A stretch of DNA of 64,000 bases from Ahrensia sp. GTDB lineage: Bacteria; Pseudomonadota; Alphaproteobacteria; Rhizobiales; Rhizobiaceae. The position numbers were made by a program, and so were the translations under genes. The notes beneath the pieces were generated by a model. The model did no database searches and was not told the DNA's origin. It saw only the letters and a program-made list of their open reading frames with translations. The stretch spans positions 1 through 64,000 of the forward strand of contig PAKZ01000001.1 in assembly GCA_002706335.1 (NCBI GenBank), in the 5' to 3' direction. Below, one piece after another: positions 53,302-62,126 of the stretch (its first letter is position 1; each line of letters starts with the position of its first letter).

Positions 53302-54642
53302 TCAGGTCTCGCTGTCTTCGCGGATCCCCAGCCTATCGATCTTTTCACCGAGGGTGCGGCGTGGAATCTGCAGGCGGCGTGCTGCCTCGGCCCGATTGCC
53401 CCCTGCCTCCTTGAGCGCTCGGCGGATGATGCCGCTCTCGATGCGGGCCATGGTTTCGACGAGGCCCGGAGCATCGCCTTCGGGCACTTCCGTTCGGCCG
53501 GGCATGCCGTCGGAGAGGCCAAGGGCGAAGCGGGTCGCGAGCGACTTCAGTTCGCGCACATTGCCCGGCCAGTCATGGGCGAGCAGGGAGCTTAACACGG
53601 CCTCCGGTACGGGCCTCGGCGAAAGACCGCTGCGCGCGGATTCCTCCGAAGCGAAATGTCCGAACAGCGCGATGACGTCGTCGCCGCGGTCGCGCAGCGG
53701 TGGCAGGTCGAGCTCGGAAGCGGCAAGGCGGTAGTAGAGGTCGGAGCGAAACTCCCCCTTTTCACCAAGCGCCTTCAGATCGGATTTCGTTGCCGCGACG
53801 AAACGGACGTCGAGAGGCCGAGGTGCGTTGTGGCCCAGGACTTCGACTTCCCGTTCCTGGATGACACGCAGCAGACGAGTCTGCAGGGCGAGCGGCATGG
53901 ATTCGATCTCGTCGAGAAAGACGGTGCCGCCATTGGCGTAAAGGAGGCGGCCTTCGCGGGTGCTGTCGGCGCCGGTGAAGGCGCCCTTTGCGTGGCCGAA
54001 AAGCTCGCTTTCGAAGATGGATTCGGGGATTGCGGCGCAGTTGATCGCGACGAAGGGCTTTGCCGAGCGGTGTCCGAGATCGTGCAGCAAGCGGGCGGCG
54101 ACTTCCTTGCCGGTGCCGGTCTCGCCCTTGATCAAGACATCGATATCATGACCGCCGAGTTGCATCAGGCGGTTCTTCATACGTTGCATCGGCGAGCTTT
54201 TGCCAATCATTCGAAGATCCAGGCCGGAGGCACCTGCCAACTGGGCGCGCAGTCGGGCGAGTTCTCGCGACAGGCGACTTTTCTCGCCAGCATTGCGCAG
54301 CACCGCGACGAGATGATCGGCATCATATGGCTTCTCGATGAAATCATAGGCGCCGTCGCGCATCGCGGAGACTGCCATGGAGACATCGCCGTGGCCGGTC
54401 AACAGGATAACCGGGATGCCGGCATGGCTTTGCGTCACATGGTGAAGGAGGGATATTCCGTCCTCGCCGGGCATACGGATATCGGTTACGACAATGTCGG
54501 CGCCCTCGCGGGAGAGTTTCGCCCTGGCCTCGGCGACGTCGGCAGCCGTTTCGACCGAAAAGCCGGAGAGCGTGAGCCATTCAGCGGCCGAACGGCGGAC
54601 CTCGGTCTCGTCATCGACGAAGAGGATGCGCGTGTCGCTCAT
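53302..54642 (-). CDS. sigma-54-dependent response regulator, DctD-like
   Basis: A 446-residue NtrC-family activator. Receiver domain residues 1-120 with phospho-Asp54 (VVTDIRMP) and Lys in FIEKPYDADHL. AAA+ domain with Walker A GETGTGKE (173-180) and the sigma-54-contact loop GAFTGA (220-225). C-terminal Fis-type HTH (about 405-440, RAEAARRLQIPRRTLGEKI). It opens RpoN promoters on phosphorylation by the kinase encoded just upstream (54639). The perfect sigma-54 site at 53155-53170 in front of the adjacent TRAP operon is its likely target. Its ATG overlaps the kinase stop by four bases. Confidence 0.93.
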   Translation of the reverse strand: MSDTRILFVDDETEVRRSAAEWLTLSGFSVETAADVAEARAKLSREGADIVVTDIRMPGEDGISLLHHVTQSHAGIPVILLTGHGDVSMAVSAMRDGAYDFIEKPYDADHLVAVLRNAGEKSRLSRELARLRAQLAGASGLDLRMIGKSSPMQRMKNRLMQLGGHDIDVLIKGETGTGKEVAARLLHDLGHRSAKPFVAINCAAIPESIFESELFGHAKGAFTGADSTREGRLLYANGGTVFLDEIESMPLALQTRLLRVIQEREVEVLGHNAPRPLDVRFVAATKSDLKALGEKGEFRSDLYYRLAASELDLPPLRDRGDDVIALFGHFASEESARSGLSPRPVPEAVLSSLLAHDWPGNVRELKSLATRFALGLSDGMPGRTEVPEGDAPGLVETMARIESGIIRRALKEAGGNRAEAARRLQIPRRTLGEKIDRLGIREDSET

Positions 54643-56441
54643 GCCGGGACTGCTTCCGTTTTGGCCGGAGTCCCGGTCCGGGAGGCCGGCATTGCGGGCA
54701 GGCGGATAAGCACCGCCGTACCCCTGTCGGGCTCGCTCTCAATGCGCAGCGTGCCGCCGAAATCCTCGATGATCGAAGTCGAGATCGACAGACCGAGTCC
54801 AAGGCCTTCCCCGGTTTCCTTGGTGGAGAAAAAGGGTTCCGCTATGCGGGCGAGATCGTCGGACGCTATGCCGACGCCCGTGTCGGCAATTCGTACGGTC
54901 ACCGTGTCGTCATCGGTCTCGGTATTGACCGTGACCCGCCTCTCGGTGCGGCCGTCCACTGCGTCGAATGCGTTGATCAAGACATTGAGGAAGACCTGTT
55001 CCAGGCGAACCGGTCCGGCGCGCACGCAGATATCCTCCGCTCGTGCGCCGATTTCGATTTCGGCGTCCACGGACTTGCGCCGCGGTTCGGCGAGGGCGAT
55101 CGCGCCCTCGATGCAGGACTGGATGTCGACATCGGAGAGCTTGCCGGCGTCGCGCCTTGCGAAGGTCTTCAGGTGTTTGACCATGCGTTGCATGCGGCGA
55201 ACGGTCTCGCGGGCGTGGTCGAGGGCGGACGCGGTGCGGGTAGTGTCGCCGGACTTCGTATGCACACCCGCCGTGGCGAGCGTCATGTCCATGGCTGCAA
55301 GCGGTTGCGAAACCTCGTGGACGATCGCCGCCGACATGCGGCCTAGCGCGGCGAGCTTCGCGGATTGGACAAGGCTTTCCTGCGCGTCGCGCAGTTCCTC
55401 CTCCGTGCGTTTGCGCTCCTCGATTTCCTGGGCAAGCTCAGCCGTACGTTCGGCGACCTTGGCTTCCAGTTCGGCGTTGCGGTCGAGCTTCATACGCAGG
55501 ATCGATTGGCGTTGGCGCATGATTACGAGAATGCCGGCAAGCAAAAGGGCGGCGGCGCCGGCCAGAACCGCTCCGGTCAGCGCCGAGCGGGTGACGGGCG
55601 CGAGTTGCGCGCGCCCGATCAGGGTCCAGCCGTTTTCTCCGACGGGCAGGAGCGACAGCATCGTGTCGCCCGCGACAACCCGGCCCTTGTCGAGCGCTTC
55701 GCGTTCGAGACCCGGCGAATAGAGCGGCTCGGCGGCCTGCAGGTCTATGCCTGTATATTTACGGCTGGCCTCGATGCGTCCGCGCGCCTCGCCGGAAAGG
55801 GCGGTGAAGGGGCGGTATTGCCAGTCCGGGTCGCCGGACAGAAAGACGACGCCATCGCGGTCCATCAGCGCGGTGCCCGGCGCGTTGTCGCGCCAGGAGG
55901 CGGCGAAGGTCGTCATGTCGACCTTGACGACGATGACGCCAGTCTCGCTGTCCCCATCGATGCGCGAGGACAGGAAGTAGCCAGGGCGACCCGTTGTCGC
56001 GCCGACAGCGTAGAACTGGCCGCTGCCGGTTTCGATCGCATCGCGGAAATACGGGCGGAACCGATAGTTCTGGCCGACAAAGGTCAGCGGCGTGTCATAG
56101 TTCGAGGCGGCAATGGTCAGGCCGGAGTCGTCAAGCAGGAACAGTTCGTCGGCGTTCGTCTGGTCGCGAATGGTGGCGAGAAAGGTGTTGACCAGCCCGG
56201 CCCGGCCGTACGCGCCAGGGTCGTCGACGAGGGCGCGCAGGCGTTCGTCATGGCGCAAGACACGCGGCAAATTGCGGAAACGCTCGATTTCGCTGCCTAG
56301 CGACTGGCGGGCCAGAACAAGGTCTGCCCGCTGGACATCCGCCAATTCCCTGAACGCCGAACGATAGACCATCTGCCAAGTCATCAGACCGGCAAGAAGC
56401 GCCGCAAGGGCTATGGCGATGACGAACTGAAACTGACGCAC
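54639..56441 (-). CDS. membrane sensor histidine kinase, DctB-like
   Basis: About 600 residues. A first membrane helix (FQFVIAIALAALLAGLMTW) is followed by a periplasmic dCache-type double PAS sensor of about 250 residues (LFLLDDSGLTIAASNYDTP; FRPYFRDAIETGSGQFYAVG; GYFLSSRI), a second helix, a coiled coil (ELEAKVAERTAELAQEIEE) and the kinase core with HEVSQPLAAMDMTL, then LNVLINAFDAV, DTGVGI and GEGLGLGLSIS. It resembles DctB, the C4-dicarboxylate sensor; here the ligand is probably a TRAP substrate. The frame is open to 56561, but GTG 56441, with CGGAAG upstream, gives a normal short cytosolic N terminus. Start uncertain. Confidence 0.9.
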   Translation of the reverse strand: MRQFQFVIAIALAALLAGLMTWQMVYRSAFRELADVQRADLVLARQSLGSEIERFRNLPRVLRHDERLRALVDDPGAYGRAGLVNTFLATIRDQTNADELFLLDDSGLTIAASNYDTPLTFVGQNYRFRPYFRDAIETGSGQFYAVGATTGRPGYFLSSRIDGDSETGVIVVKVDMTTFAASWRDNAPGTALMDRDGVVFLSGDPDWQYRPFTALSGEARGRIEASRKYTGIDLQAAEPLYSPGLEREALDKGRVVAGDTMLSLLPVGENGWTLIGRAQLAPVTRSALTGAVLAGAAALLLAGILVIMRQRQSILRMKLDRNAELEAKVAERTAELAQEIEERKRTEEELRDAQESLVQSAKLAALGRMSAAIVHEVSQPLAAMDMTLATAGVHTKSGDTTRTASALDHARETVRRMQRMVKHLKTFARRDAGKLSDVDIQSCIEGAIALAEPRRKSVDAEIEIGARAEDICVRAGPVRLEQVFLNVLINAFDAVDGRTERRVTVNTETDDDTVTVRIADTGVGIASDDLARIAEPFFSTKETGEGLGLGLSISTSIIEDFGGTLRIESEPDRGTAVLIRLPAMPASRTGTPAKTEAVPA

Positions 56442-56659
56442 GCGGCACTTCCGAACGATTTTGACGAAACCTAGTGGTATCTTCTCCGCGAGACAACACA
56501 GATGCCGTTTCGTCCGCTCGCGTACGCGAAAGCGTTTGAGCGGAAACGCAAAAAGCCACAATGCGCGTTGAAAGCGCAGTACTGCATTCCTATAACAGGC
56601 TCATAGCGTGCCGCCGGATGCGTCATCCGGCGGTGTTTTACCATGTTGAGAGGAACTGG

Positions 56660-57787
56660 ATGCCCTGGAGCAATCAGAACGGTGGAGGAGGCGGCCCCTG
56701 GGGCGGCGGAAATAATGGTGGCGGAGGCGGCCCGTGGGGCCAGGGTCCGCAAGGCCCGCGTGGCCCCCAAAAGCCGGGCGGACAGCCGCCGGATCTCGAA
56801 GAGATCATCAAGCGGGGCCAGGACCGGCTGAACCGAGCCATGCCCGGTGGCGGCGGAAGTCCGATCATCTTCGGCGTCATAGGTCTCGGTCTTCTGGTTC
56901 TCTACAGCCTGCAAGGCTTCTACCAGGTGGATACGGACGAGCGCGCCGTGGAGCTGGTTTTCGGCAAGCCCAAGACCGAACTCGCCGGCCCGGGCCTGCA
57001 CTGGCACTGGTGGCCGTTCGAGTCGGTGGAGAAGGTTCAGATCGTCGAGAAGCAGGTCGCCATCGGCTCCGGCGGGACCGGCGCCAATTCCGGCCTGATG
57101 CTCTCGGGCGACCAGAATATCGTCGACGTCCAGTTTTCCGTTCTCTATTCGGTGATCGACCCGGCGGCCTATCTGTTCAACGTGGCGTCGCCCGACGAAA
57201 TGGTGCGCCAAGTGTCTGAAAGCGCGATGCGCGAAATCGTCGGTCGCCGTCCTGCGCAGGACGTGTTCCGCGACAACCGTGCCGCGATCGCGACCGAAGT
57301 GCGCGACTCCATGCAGTCGACCCTCGACGAATACGGCGCCGGCATCGCCATCAACACGGTCTCCATCGAGGACGCCGCGCCGCCGCGTGAAGTGGCCTAC
57401 GCCTTCGAGGAAGTGCAGCGCGCCGAGCAGAACGAGGACCAGTTCCGCGAGGAAGCCAACCAGTATTCGAACCAGAAGCTCGGCGAAGCGCGAGGCGAGG
57501 CGGCGCAAATCCGCGAGGACGCCTCGGCCTACGGGACCCGCGTCGTGCAAGAAGCCGAAGGTGAGGCGCAGCGCTTCATCTCCATCTATGACCAGTACAG
57601 GCTGGCTCCGGATGTGACTCGCAAGCGCCTGTTCCTGGAGACGATGGAACGGGTTCTCGCCGATTCCAACAAGATCATCGTGGACGAGGACAGTGGCGGC
57701 CAGGGCGTGGTGCCCTATCTGCCGCTGCCGGAAGTCCAGAATCGCCGAACCAACACGACGTCGTCGTCTACGGGGGGCGCACAGTAA
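56660..57787 (+). CDS. hflK: FtsH protease modulator HflK
   Basis: About 375 residues. An N-terminal Gly/Asn/Pro-rich segment (two GGGGGPWG repeats) precedes one membrane helix (IIFGVIGLGLLVLYSLQGFY) and the SPFH/band-7 domain (TDERAVELVFGKP, GPGLHWHWWPF, DQNIVDVQFSVLYSV, ESAMREIVGR). A long helical part follows (EEVQRAEQNEDQ, EGEAQRFISIYDQYR). With HflC it forms the periplasm-exposed cage that regulates FtsH. ATG 56660 has GAGAGGAAC upstream; the longer frame is not needed. The stop of hflK overlaps the hflC start by one base. Confidence 0.95.
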   Translation: MPWSNQNGGGGGPWGGGNNGGGGGPWGQGPQGPRGPQKPGGQPPDLEEIIKRGQDRLNRAMPGGGGSPIIFGVIGLGLLVLYSLQGFYQVDTDERAVELVFGKPKTELAGPGLHWHWWPFESVEKVQIVEKQVAIGSGGTGANSGLMLSGDQNIVDVQFSVLYSVIDPAAYLFNVASPDEMVRQVSESAMREIVGRRPAQDVFRDNRAAIATEVRDSMQSTLDEYGAGIAINTVSIEDAAPPREVAYAFEEVQRAEQNEDQFREEANQYSNQKLGEARGEAAQIREDASAYGTRVVQEAEGEAQRFISIYDQYRLAPDVTRKRLFLETMERVLADSNKIIVDEDSGGQGVVPYLPLPEVQNRRTNTTSSSTGGAQ

Positions 57788-58758
57788 TGAATTCCAATCG
57801 TTTAACCCTGATCGGCCTTGCGATCATTGTCATCCTGATCACCGTCTATGCGTCGGTGTTCGTCGTCAACGAACGCCAGCAGGCTATCGTGCTGCGCTTC
57901 GGCGAGATACAGGACGTGAAGACCGAGCCCGGCCTCTACTTCAAGATGCCGTTCGCCTTTGCCGGTTTCGACACGGTACAGATCATCGAGGACCGTCTGC
58001 TCAGACTGGACCTCGCGGACCAGCCGCCTGTGCAGGTTTCTGGCGGTCGCTTCTACGAGGTCGACGCCTTCCTGACCTTCAAGATCACCGATGCGCGGCG
58101 GTTCCGCGAAACCGTCTCGGGCGACCTGACATCGGCCGCGGCGCGTCTCCGCACGCGTTTCGACGCGGCGCTGCGCCGGGGCTACGGCCTGCGGTCCTTC
58201 GAGGCGGCGCTCTCGGACGAACGCACCGAGATGATGAGGCAAGTGCGCGACCTGATCCGTCCGGACGCGCAGTCGCTCGGATTGTCGGTGGAGGACGTGC
58301 GTATCGTGCGGACCGACCTGACCGCGGAAGTCTCGCAGCAGACCTTCGACCGGATGAAGGCGGAACGTTTGGCCGAGGCCGAGCGCATCCGCGCGCGCGG
58401 CCGTGAAACGGCCCGCCGAATTCGCGCCGTTGCCGACCGCCAGGTGATCGAGATCGTAGCTGAAGCTCAGCGCGAATCCGAGATCATCCGCGGTGAGGGC
58501 GACGCCAAGCGCAACGGCATCTTCGCCGACGCGTTCGGCCGCGATCCGGAGTTCTTCGAGTTCTACCGGTCGATGGCCGCCTATCAAAGGGCGCTCGAAA
58601 ATTCCGACACTACGATGGTGCTGTCGCCGAATTCGGAGTTCTTCAAGTTCTTCAAGGATTCCGGCGCGGCCCCGACAAACGCTCCGGCTAGGCCGCCGGT
58701 TCCCGAAGCGGATCCCAACCCCGGCACAGCCGAACAAGAAGCGACAACGCAGCAATGA
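57787..58758 (+). CDS. hflC: FtsH protease modulator HflC
   Basis: A 323-residue SPFH protein. One N-terminal helix (LTLIGLAIIVILITVYASVF), then NERQQAIVLRFGEI, GLYFKMPFAF, the VDAFLTFKI strand and the helical ALSDERTEMMRQVRDLI, RETARRIRAVADRQVIEIVAEA region, FGRDPEFFEFYRSMAAY and a Pro-rich tail. It partners with HflK. Part of the operon hflK-hflC-DUF2065-degP. Confidence 0.95.
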   Translation: MNSNRLTLIGLAIIVILITVYASVFVVNERQQAIVLRFGEIQDVKTEPGLYFKMPFAFAGFDTVQIIEDRLLRLDLADQPPVQVSGGRFYEVDAFLTFKITDARRFRETVSGDLTSAAARLRTRFDAALRRGYGLRSFEAALSDERTEMMRQVRDLIRPDAQSLGLSVEDVRIVRTDLTAEVSQQTFDRMKAERLAEAERIRARGRETARRIRAVADRQVIEIVAEAQRESEIIRGEGDAKRNGIFADAFGRDPEFFEFYRSMAAYQRALENSDTTMVLSPNSEFFKFFKDSGAAPTNAPARPPVPEADPNPGTAEQEATTQQ

Positions 58759-58943
58759 TGCTGTTTCTGACAGCCCTCGGTCTCATGCTTGTGATCGAGG
58801 GCTTCTTTTATGGCGGGGTGCCGTCATTCGCCAAGAAAATGGCTGCGATGGTGCTGGAAACGCCCGACGAGCTGCTGCGCAAGGGCGGCATCGTCGCGGC
58901 GCTTATCGGCCTTGCGCTGATCTGGCTTGCACACCGGCTGTGA
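58755..58943 (+). CDS. DUF2065 family membrane protein
   Basis: A 62-residue protein of two membrane helices (MLFLTALGLMLVIEGFFYGG and GGIVAALIGLALIWLA) with a short loop rich in Lys and Met. This family is regularly encoded between hflC and degP in Alphaproteobacteria. It overlaps the hflC stop by four bases (ATGA). Function unknown; a link to the HflKC-FtsH complex is inferred from the gene order. Confidence 0.9.
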   Translation: MMLFLTALGLMLVIEGFFYGGVPSFAKKMAAMVLETPDELLRKGGIVAALIGLALIWLAHRL

Positions 58944-59075
58944 AGCCGGCGCTTCACAAAGCGGCCATGCTTCTCACTTATGCGTGACAATCCGATTGTT
59001 CCGAGCGCAGAACGCTTTATGTTCCCGCGCAAAGGCGGCCGGCGGACGGCTGCGACGTTCCTTGGAGGCTTCTCG

Positions 59076-60587
59076 ATGGTATTCGATTCACTGGTCCTGA
59101 AACCGATGCGGGTGGCGGGCGCCGCCATGCTGTCGCTGGCGCTTCTTACGGGCACGACGATGCTTGCGGGCGAGCACGGTTTCCGCGCCGAGGCGCAGGA
59201 AGGCCCGGCTTCGGTGGCGGACCTGTCGTCGAAGCTGATCGATTCCGTCGTCAACATCTCGACATCGCAGACCGTCGGCGGCAGCGACCGCAACGTGCCG
59301 CGTCCGGATTTGCCCGAGGGCTCACCGTTCCAGGAATTCTTCGACGAGTTCTTCGACCAGAACAAGGATGGCGCCGCGCCGCAGTCGCGCCAGGTGCAGT
59401 CGCTCGGCTCGGGCTTCGTCGTGGACGAAGCCGGCATCGTCATCACCAACAACCACGTCATCGAAGGCGCCGACGAAGTTGCCGTCAATTTCAATGACGG
59501 CACGAAGATCGAGGCCGAGATCATCGGCCATGACCCGAAGACCGATATCGCGGTGCTGAGGATCGATCCCGGCAACAAGAAATTGAAGGCTGTTTCTTTC
59601 GGCGATTCCGACGGGATGCGCGTCGGCGACTGGGTGCTCGCCATCGGCAATCCGTTCGGACTGGGCGGCACGGTGACGCTCGGCATCGTCTCGGCGATCG
59701 GCCGCGACATCAATTCGGGTCCCTACGACGATTTCATCCAGACGGATGCGGCCATCAACCGCGGCAATTCAGGCGGGCCGTTGTTCAACATGAAAGGCGA
59801 GGTCATCGGCATCAACACGGCGATTATCTCGCCGTCGGGCGGCTCGATCGGCATCGGTTTCTCGATTCCCGCGAAGCTGGCGAAGAACGTGGTCAACCAG
59901 CTGGTCGAATTCGGCGAGACACGGCGCGGCTGGCTGGGCGTACGCATCCAGTCCGGGACAGACGAGATTGCCGAAAGCCTCGGCATGGATCGGGCGCGTG
60001 GCGCGCTTGTCGCCGGCGTCATCGAGGGCGGTCCGGTCGATGACGGCTCGATCGAGCCCGGCGATGTGATCATCGAGTTCGACGGCAAGCCCGTCGAAAC
60101 CACACGCGAACTGCCGCGCATCGTCGCCGATACGCCGGTCGGCAAGGCCGTCGATGTCGTCGTCATCCGCAAGGGCGAGCAGATGGACATCAAGGTGACG
60201 CTCGGCCGGCTGGAGGACAGTGACGAGCTGGCAATGGCACCTTCCGGCGACGAGAAGGGCGATATGCCGGCGGACCAGGCGGACACGATCGAGCTCTACG
60301 GCATGACGTTGGCCGAGCTGGACGATAGCCAGCGCGAAGCATTCAAAATCGAGGACAGCGTCGAGCGCGGTGTGGTGATTACGGAAGTCGCACCGAATTC
60401 CGCTGCTGCGGAAAAGGGCATCAGCCCCGGCGAGACGATTGTCGAGATCGCGCAGGAAGCGGTGGCCAATCCGCAGGAGGTCGTCGATTCCATTGAGGAG
60501 TTGAAGTCGGAAAACCGACGCAACGCCCTGCTGATGCTGGCCGCGCCGACGGGCGAATTGCGCTTCGTGACGGTGCGGATCGACTGA
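59076..60587 (+). CDS. degP: Do-family periplasmic serine protease (DegP/MucD type)
   Basis: About 503 residues. A signal peptide (ending EAQ) is followed by a trypsin-like domain with the triad His in TNNHVIEGAD, Asp in DPKTDIAVLRID and Ser in INRGNSGGPLFN, then two PDZ domains (GWLGVRIQSGTDE, GDVIIEFDGKPVE; and GVVITEVAPNSAAAEKGISPGE). It degrades or refolds damaged periplasmic proteins. The ATG at 59076 has GGAGG at normal spacing; the open frame back to 58980 is less likely. Ends at a terminator (60612-60642) that lies within the end of the convergent GNAT gene. Confidence 0.95.
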   Translation: MVFDSLVLKPMRVAGAAMLSLALLTGTTMLAGEHGFRAEAQEGPASVADLSSKLIDSVVNISTSQTVGGSDRNVPRPDLPEGSPFQEFFDEFFDQNKDGAAPQSRQVQSLGSGFVVDEAGIVITNNHVIEGADEVAVNFNDGTKIEAEIIGHDPKTDIAVLRIDPGNKKLKAVSFGDSDGMRVGDWVLAIGNPFGLGGTVTLGIVSAIGRDINSGPYDDFIQTDAAINRGNSGGPLFNMKGEVIGINTAIISPSGGSIGIGFSIPAKLAKNVVNQLVEFGETRRGWLGVRIQSGTDEIAESLGMDRARGALVAGVIEGGPVDDGSIEPGDVIIEFDGKPVETTRELPRIVADTPVGKAVDVVVIRKGEQMDIKVTLGRLEDSDELAMAPSGDEKGDMPADQADTIELYGMTLAELDDSQREAFKIEDSVERGVVITEVAPNSAAAEKGISPGETIVEIAQEAVANPQEVVDSIEELKSENRRNALLMLAAPTGELRFVTVRID

Positions 60588-60611
60588 CGGCGAAAAGCTC
60601 TAGCACATTCG

Positions 60612-60642
60612 AAGGCGGTCAGCCGTGCTGGCCGCCTTTTTT
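60612..60642 (+). terminator. rho-independent terminator of degP
   Basis: AAGGCGGTCAG, a 5-nt loop and CTGGCCGCCTT (one G-T pair) followed by TTTT. It overlaps the stop and last codons of the convergent GNAT gene. Confidence 0.85.
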
Positions 60643-61194
60643 CGTGCGCCAGTCTTCCGCGGTCATGCGGTAGACAACATGGCGCTTGAGATGCGGGTGG
60701 GTGTCGGGAACATGTGGGTGATCGAAATCCCGCTCCGGATCACGACTCAGGCCGATCCGCTCCATCACGGATGTGGAACGGTGGTTATCGTGGACCGCGA
60801 AGGAGACGATCTCGGGAAGGCCGAGAGCCTCGAAGCCATATTCAAGTGCGGCACGCGCGCCCTCTGTAGCGTAGCCCTTGCCCCATGCGCGCGTGACAAG
60901 TCTCCAGCCGATCTCAACCGTTCCAGCGGGAAAGGCCGGTTCGACATCGCCGTCATGCAGGCCGCAGAAGCCGAGGCATTCGCCCGTTTCGCGAAGTTCC
61001 AGCGCGGAGAAGGTGATGCGCTCGTTCTGGCGAACGATCAGGGTCTCGAAGAAGGCGTCAGATTGCTGGCGGTCGCGGCGAAACGGAAAGAACTCCATCA
61101 CCTGCGGATCTGAATTGATCTCGTAGAAGACGTCACGGTCGCGCTCCTCCCACGGGCGCAGGATCAGGCGCTTCGTCAGGACAGGCGGCATCAT
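60619..61194 (-). CDS. GNAT-family N-acetyltransferase, RimJ/RimL-like
   Basis: A 191-residue acetyltransferase. The opening LTKRLILRPWEERD, the acetyl-CoA loop GYATEGARAALEYGFE (positions about 108-123) and SVMERIGLSRDPERDFDHP near the end place it with the ribosomal-protein-type (RimJ/RimL) acetyltransferases. Substrate unknown. The start overlaps the serB stop by four bases, so it is translated with serB. Confidence 0.9.
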   Translation of the reverse strand: MMPPVLTKRLILRPWEERDRDVFYEINSDPQVMEFFPFRRDRQQSDAFFETLIVRQNERITFSALELRETGECLGFCGLHDGDVEPAFPAGTVEIGWRLVTRAWGKGYATEGARAALEYGFEALGLPEIVSFAVHDNHRSTSVMERIGLSRDPERDFDHPHVPDTHPHLKRHVVYRMTAEDWRTKKGGQHG

Positions 61195-62081
61195 CGAACA
61201 AAGTCCGCGTCTCGATATCCCTGGATGTAGAGCAGCGCAGTCAGGTCGTTGCGGTCGACGCGGATCTTCGCCTGCGCGGCGACGGCGGGCTTGGCGTGAA
61301 GGGCGACGCCGGTTCCGGCCATGGCGAGCATGGAGAGATCGTTAGCGCCGTCGCCGACGGCGATGGCGTCCGCGGGGGCATGGCCAAGGCGGGCTGCGAT
61401 CTCTGTCAGTGCGTCGGCCTTGGCCTGGCGGCCGAGGATCGGTTCGGCGACCTCGCCGGTGAGCTTGCCGTTCGCCTTGAGAAGCCTGTTGGCGCGCGTT
61501 TCCTGGAAACCGATCTTCTCGGCGATACGGTCGGTGAAATCTGTGAAGCCGCCGGACACGAGCACGCACCAGGCACCGTTCGCCTTCATCGTGGCGATCA
61601 GTTCCGGCCCGCCTGGCATCAGCTGGATGCGCTCGGCGATGACCTTGTCGATGGTGGCGACCGGCAGACCCTTCAAGAGGCCGACGCGTTCGCGCAGCGC
61701 GCCCTCGAAGTCGCTCTCGCCATTCATGGCGCGGGCGGTAATCGATGCGACATAGGCGCCGACACCGGCCTCGTCCGCGAGTTCATCGACGCATTCCTGG
61801 CGGATCATGGTGGAATCCATGTCGGCGATGAGGATTTTCTTGCGGCGCGTCTCCGGAGAAACCGTCTGGATGGCGATGTCTATCGCCTGACCTTCGAAGC
61901 GAGCAGCAAGATCGCTTTTTTGCGCGTCATTGATCGGCGTCGGGGTGACGATGTCGGCGGCACGGCCGGGCGATAGCCAGTCCGTGGCCGCTTCAGGCAG
62001 CATCGCGGCGACGGAGGAAACCATGTCCTCGTCGAGCGTGCAGGAATCAGGATTGGCAATCAGGGTGACGATCGTGTTCAT
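61191..62081 (-). CDS. serB: phosphoserine phosphatase
   Basis: A 296-residue HAD phosphatase that makes serine from phosphoserine. After an N-terminal ACT-like region (about 1-75) the catalytic motif is ADMDSTMIRQECVDELAD (nucleophile Asp87, acid Asp89). The loops VSGGFTDFTD and GDGANDLSMLAMAG complete the active site. The ATG at 62081 is the standard start MNTIVTLIAN. It is divergent from miaA and co-directional with the GNAT gene. Confidence 0.96.
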   Translation of the reverse strand: MNTIVTLIANPDSCTLDEDMVSSVAAMLPEAATDWLSPGRAADIVTPTPINDAQKSDLAARFEGQAIDIAIQTVSPETRRKKILIADMDSTMIRQECVDELADEAGVGAYVASITARAMNGESDFEGALRERVGLLKGLPVATIDKVIAERIQLMPGGPELIATMKANGAWCVLVSGGFTDFTDRIAEKIGFQETRANRLLKANGKLTGEVAEPILGRQAKADALTEIAARLGHAPADAIAVGDGANDLSMLAMAGTGVALHAKPAVAAQAKIRVDRNDLTALLYIQGYRDADFVR

Positions 62082-62126
62082 GGGCGGTAGAAGCCGAGCC
62101 TGGTGTGGAAGGAAAGGGCAGCAAGC

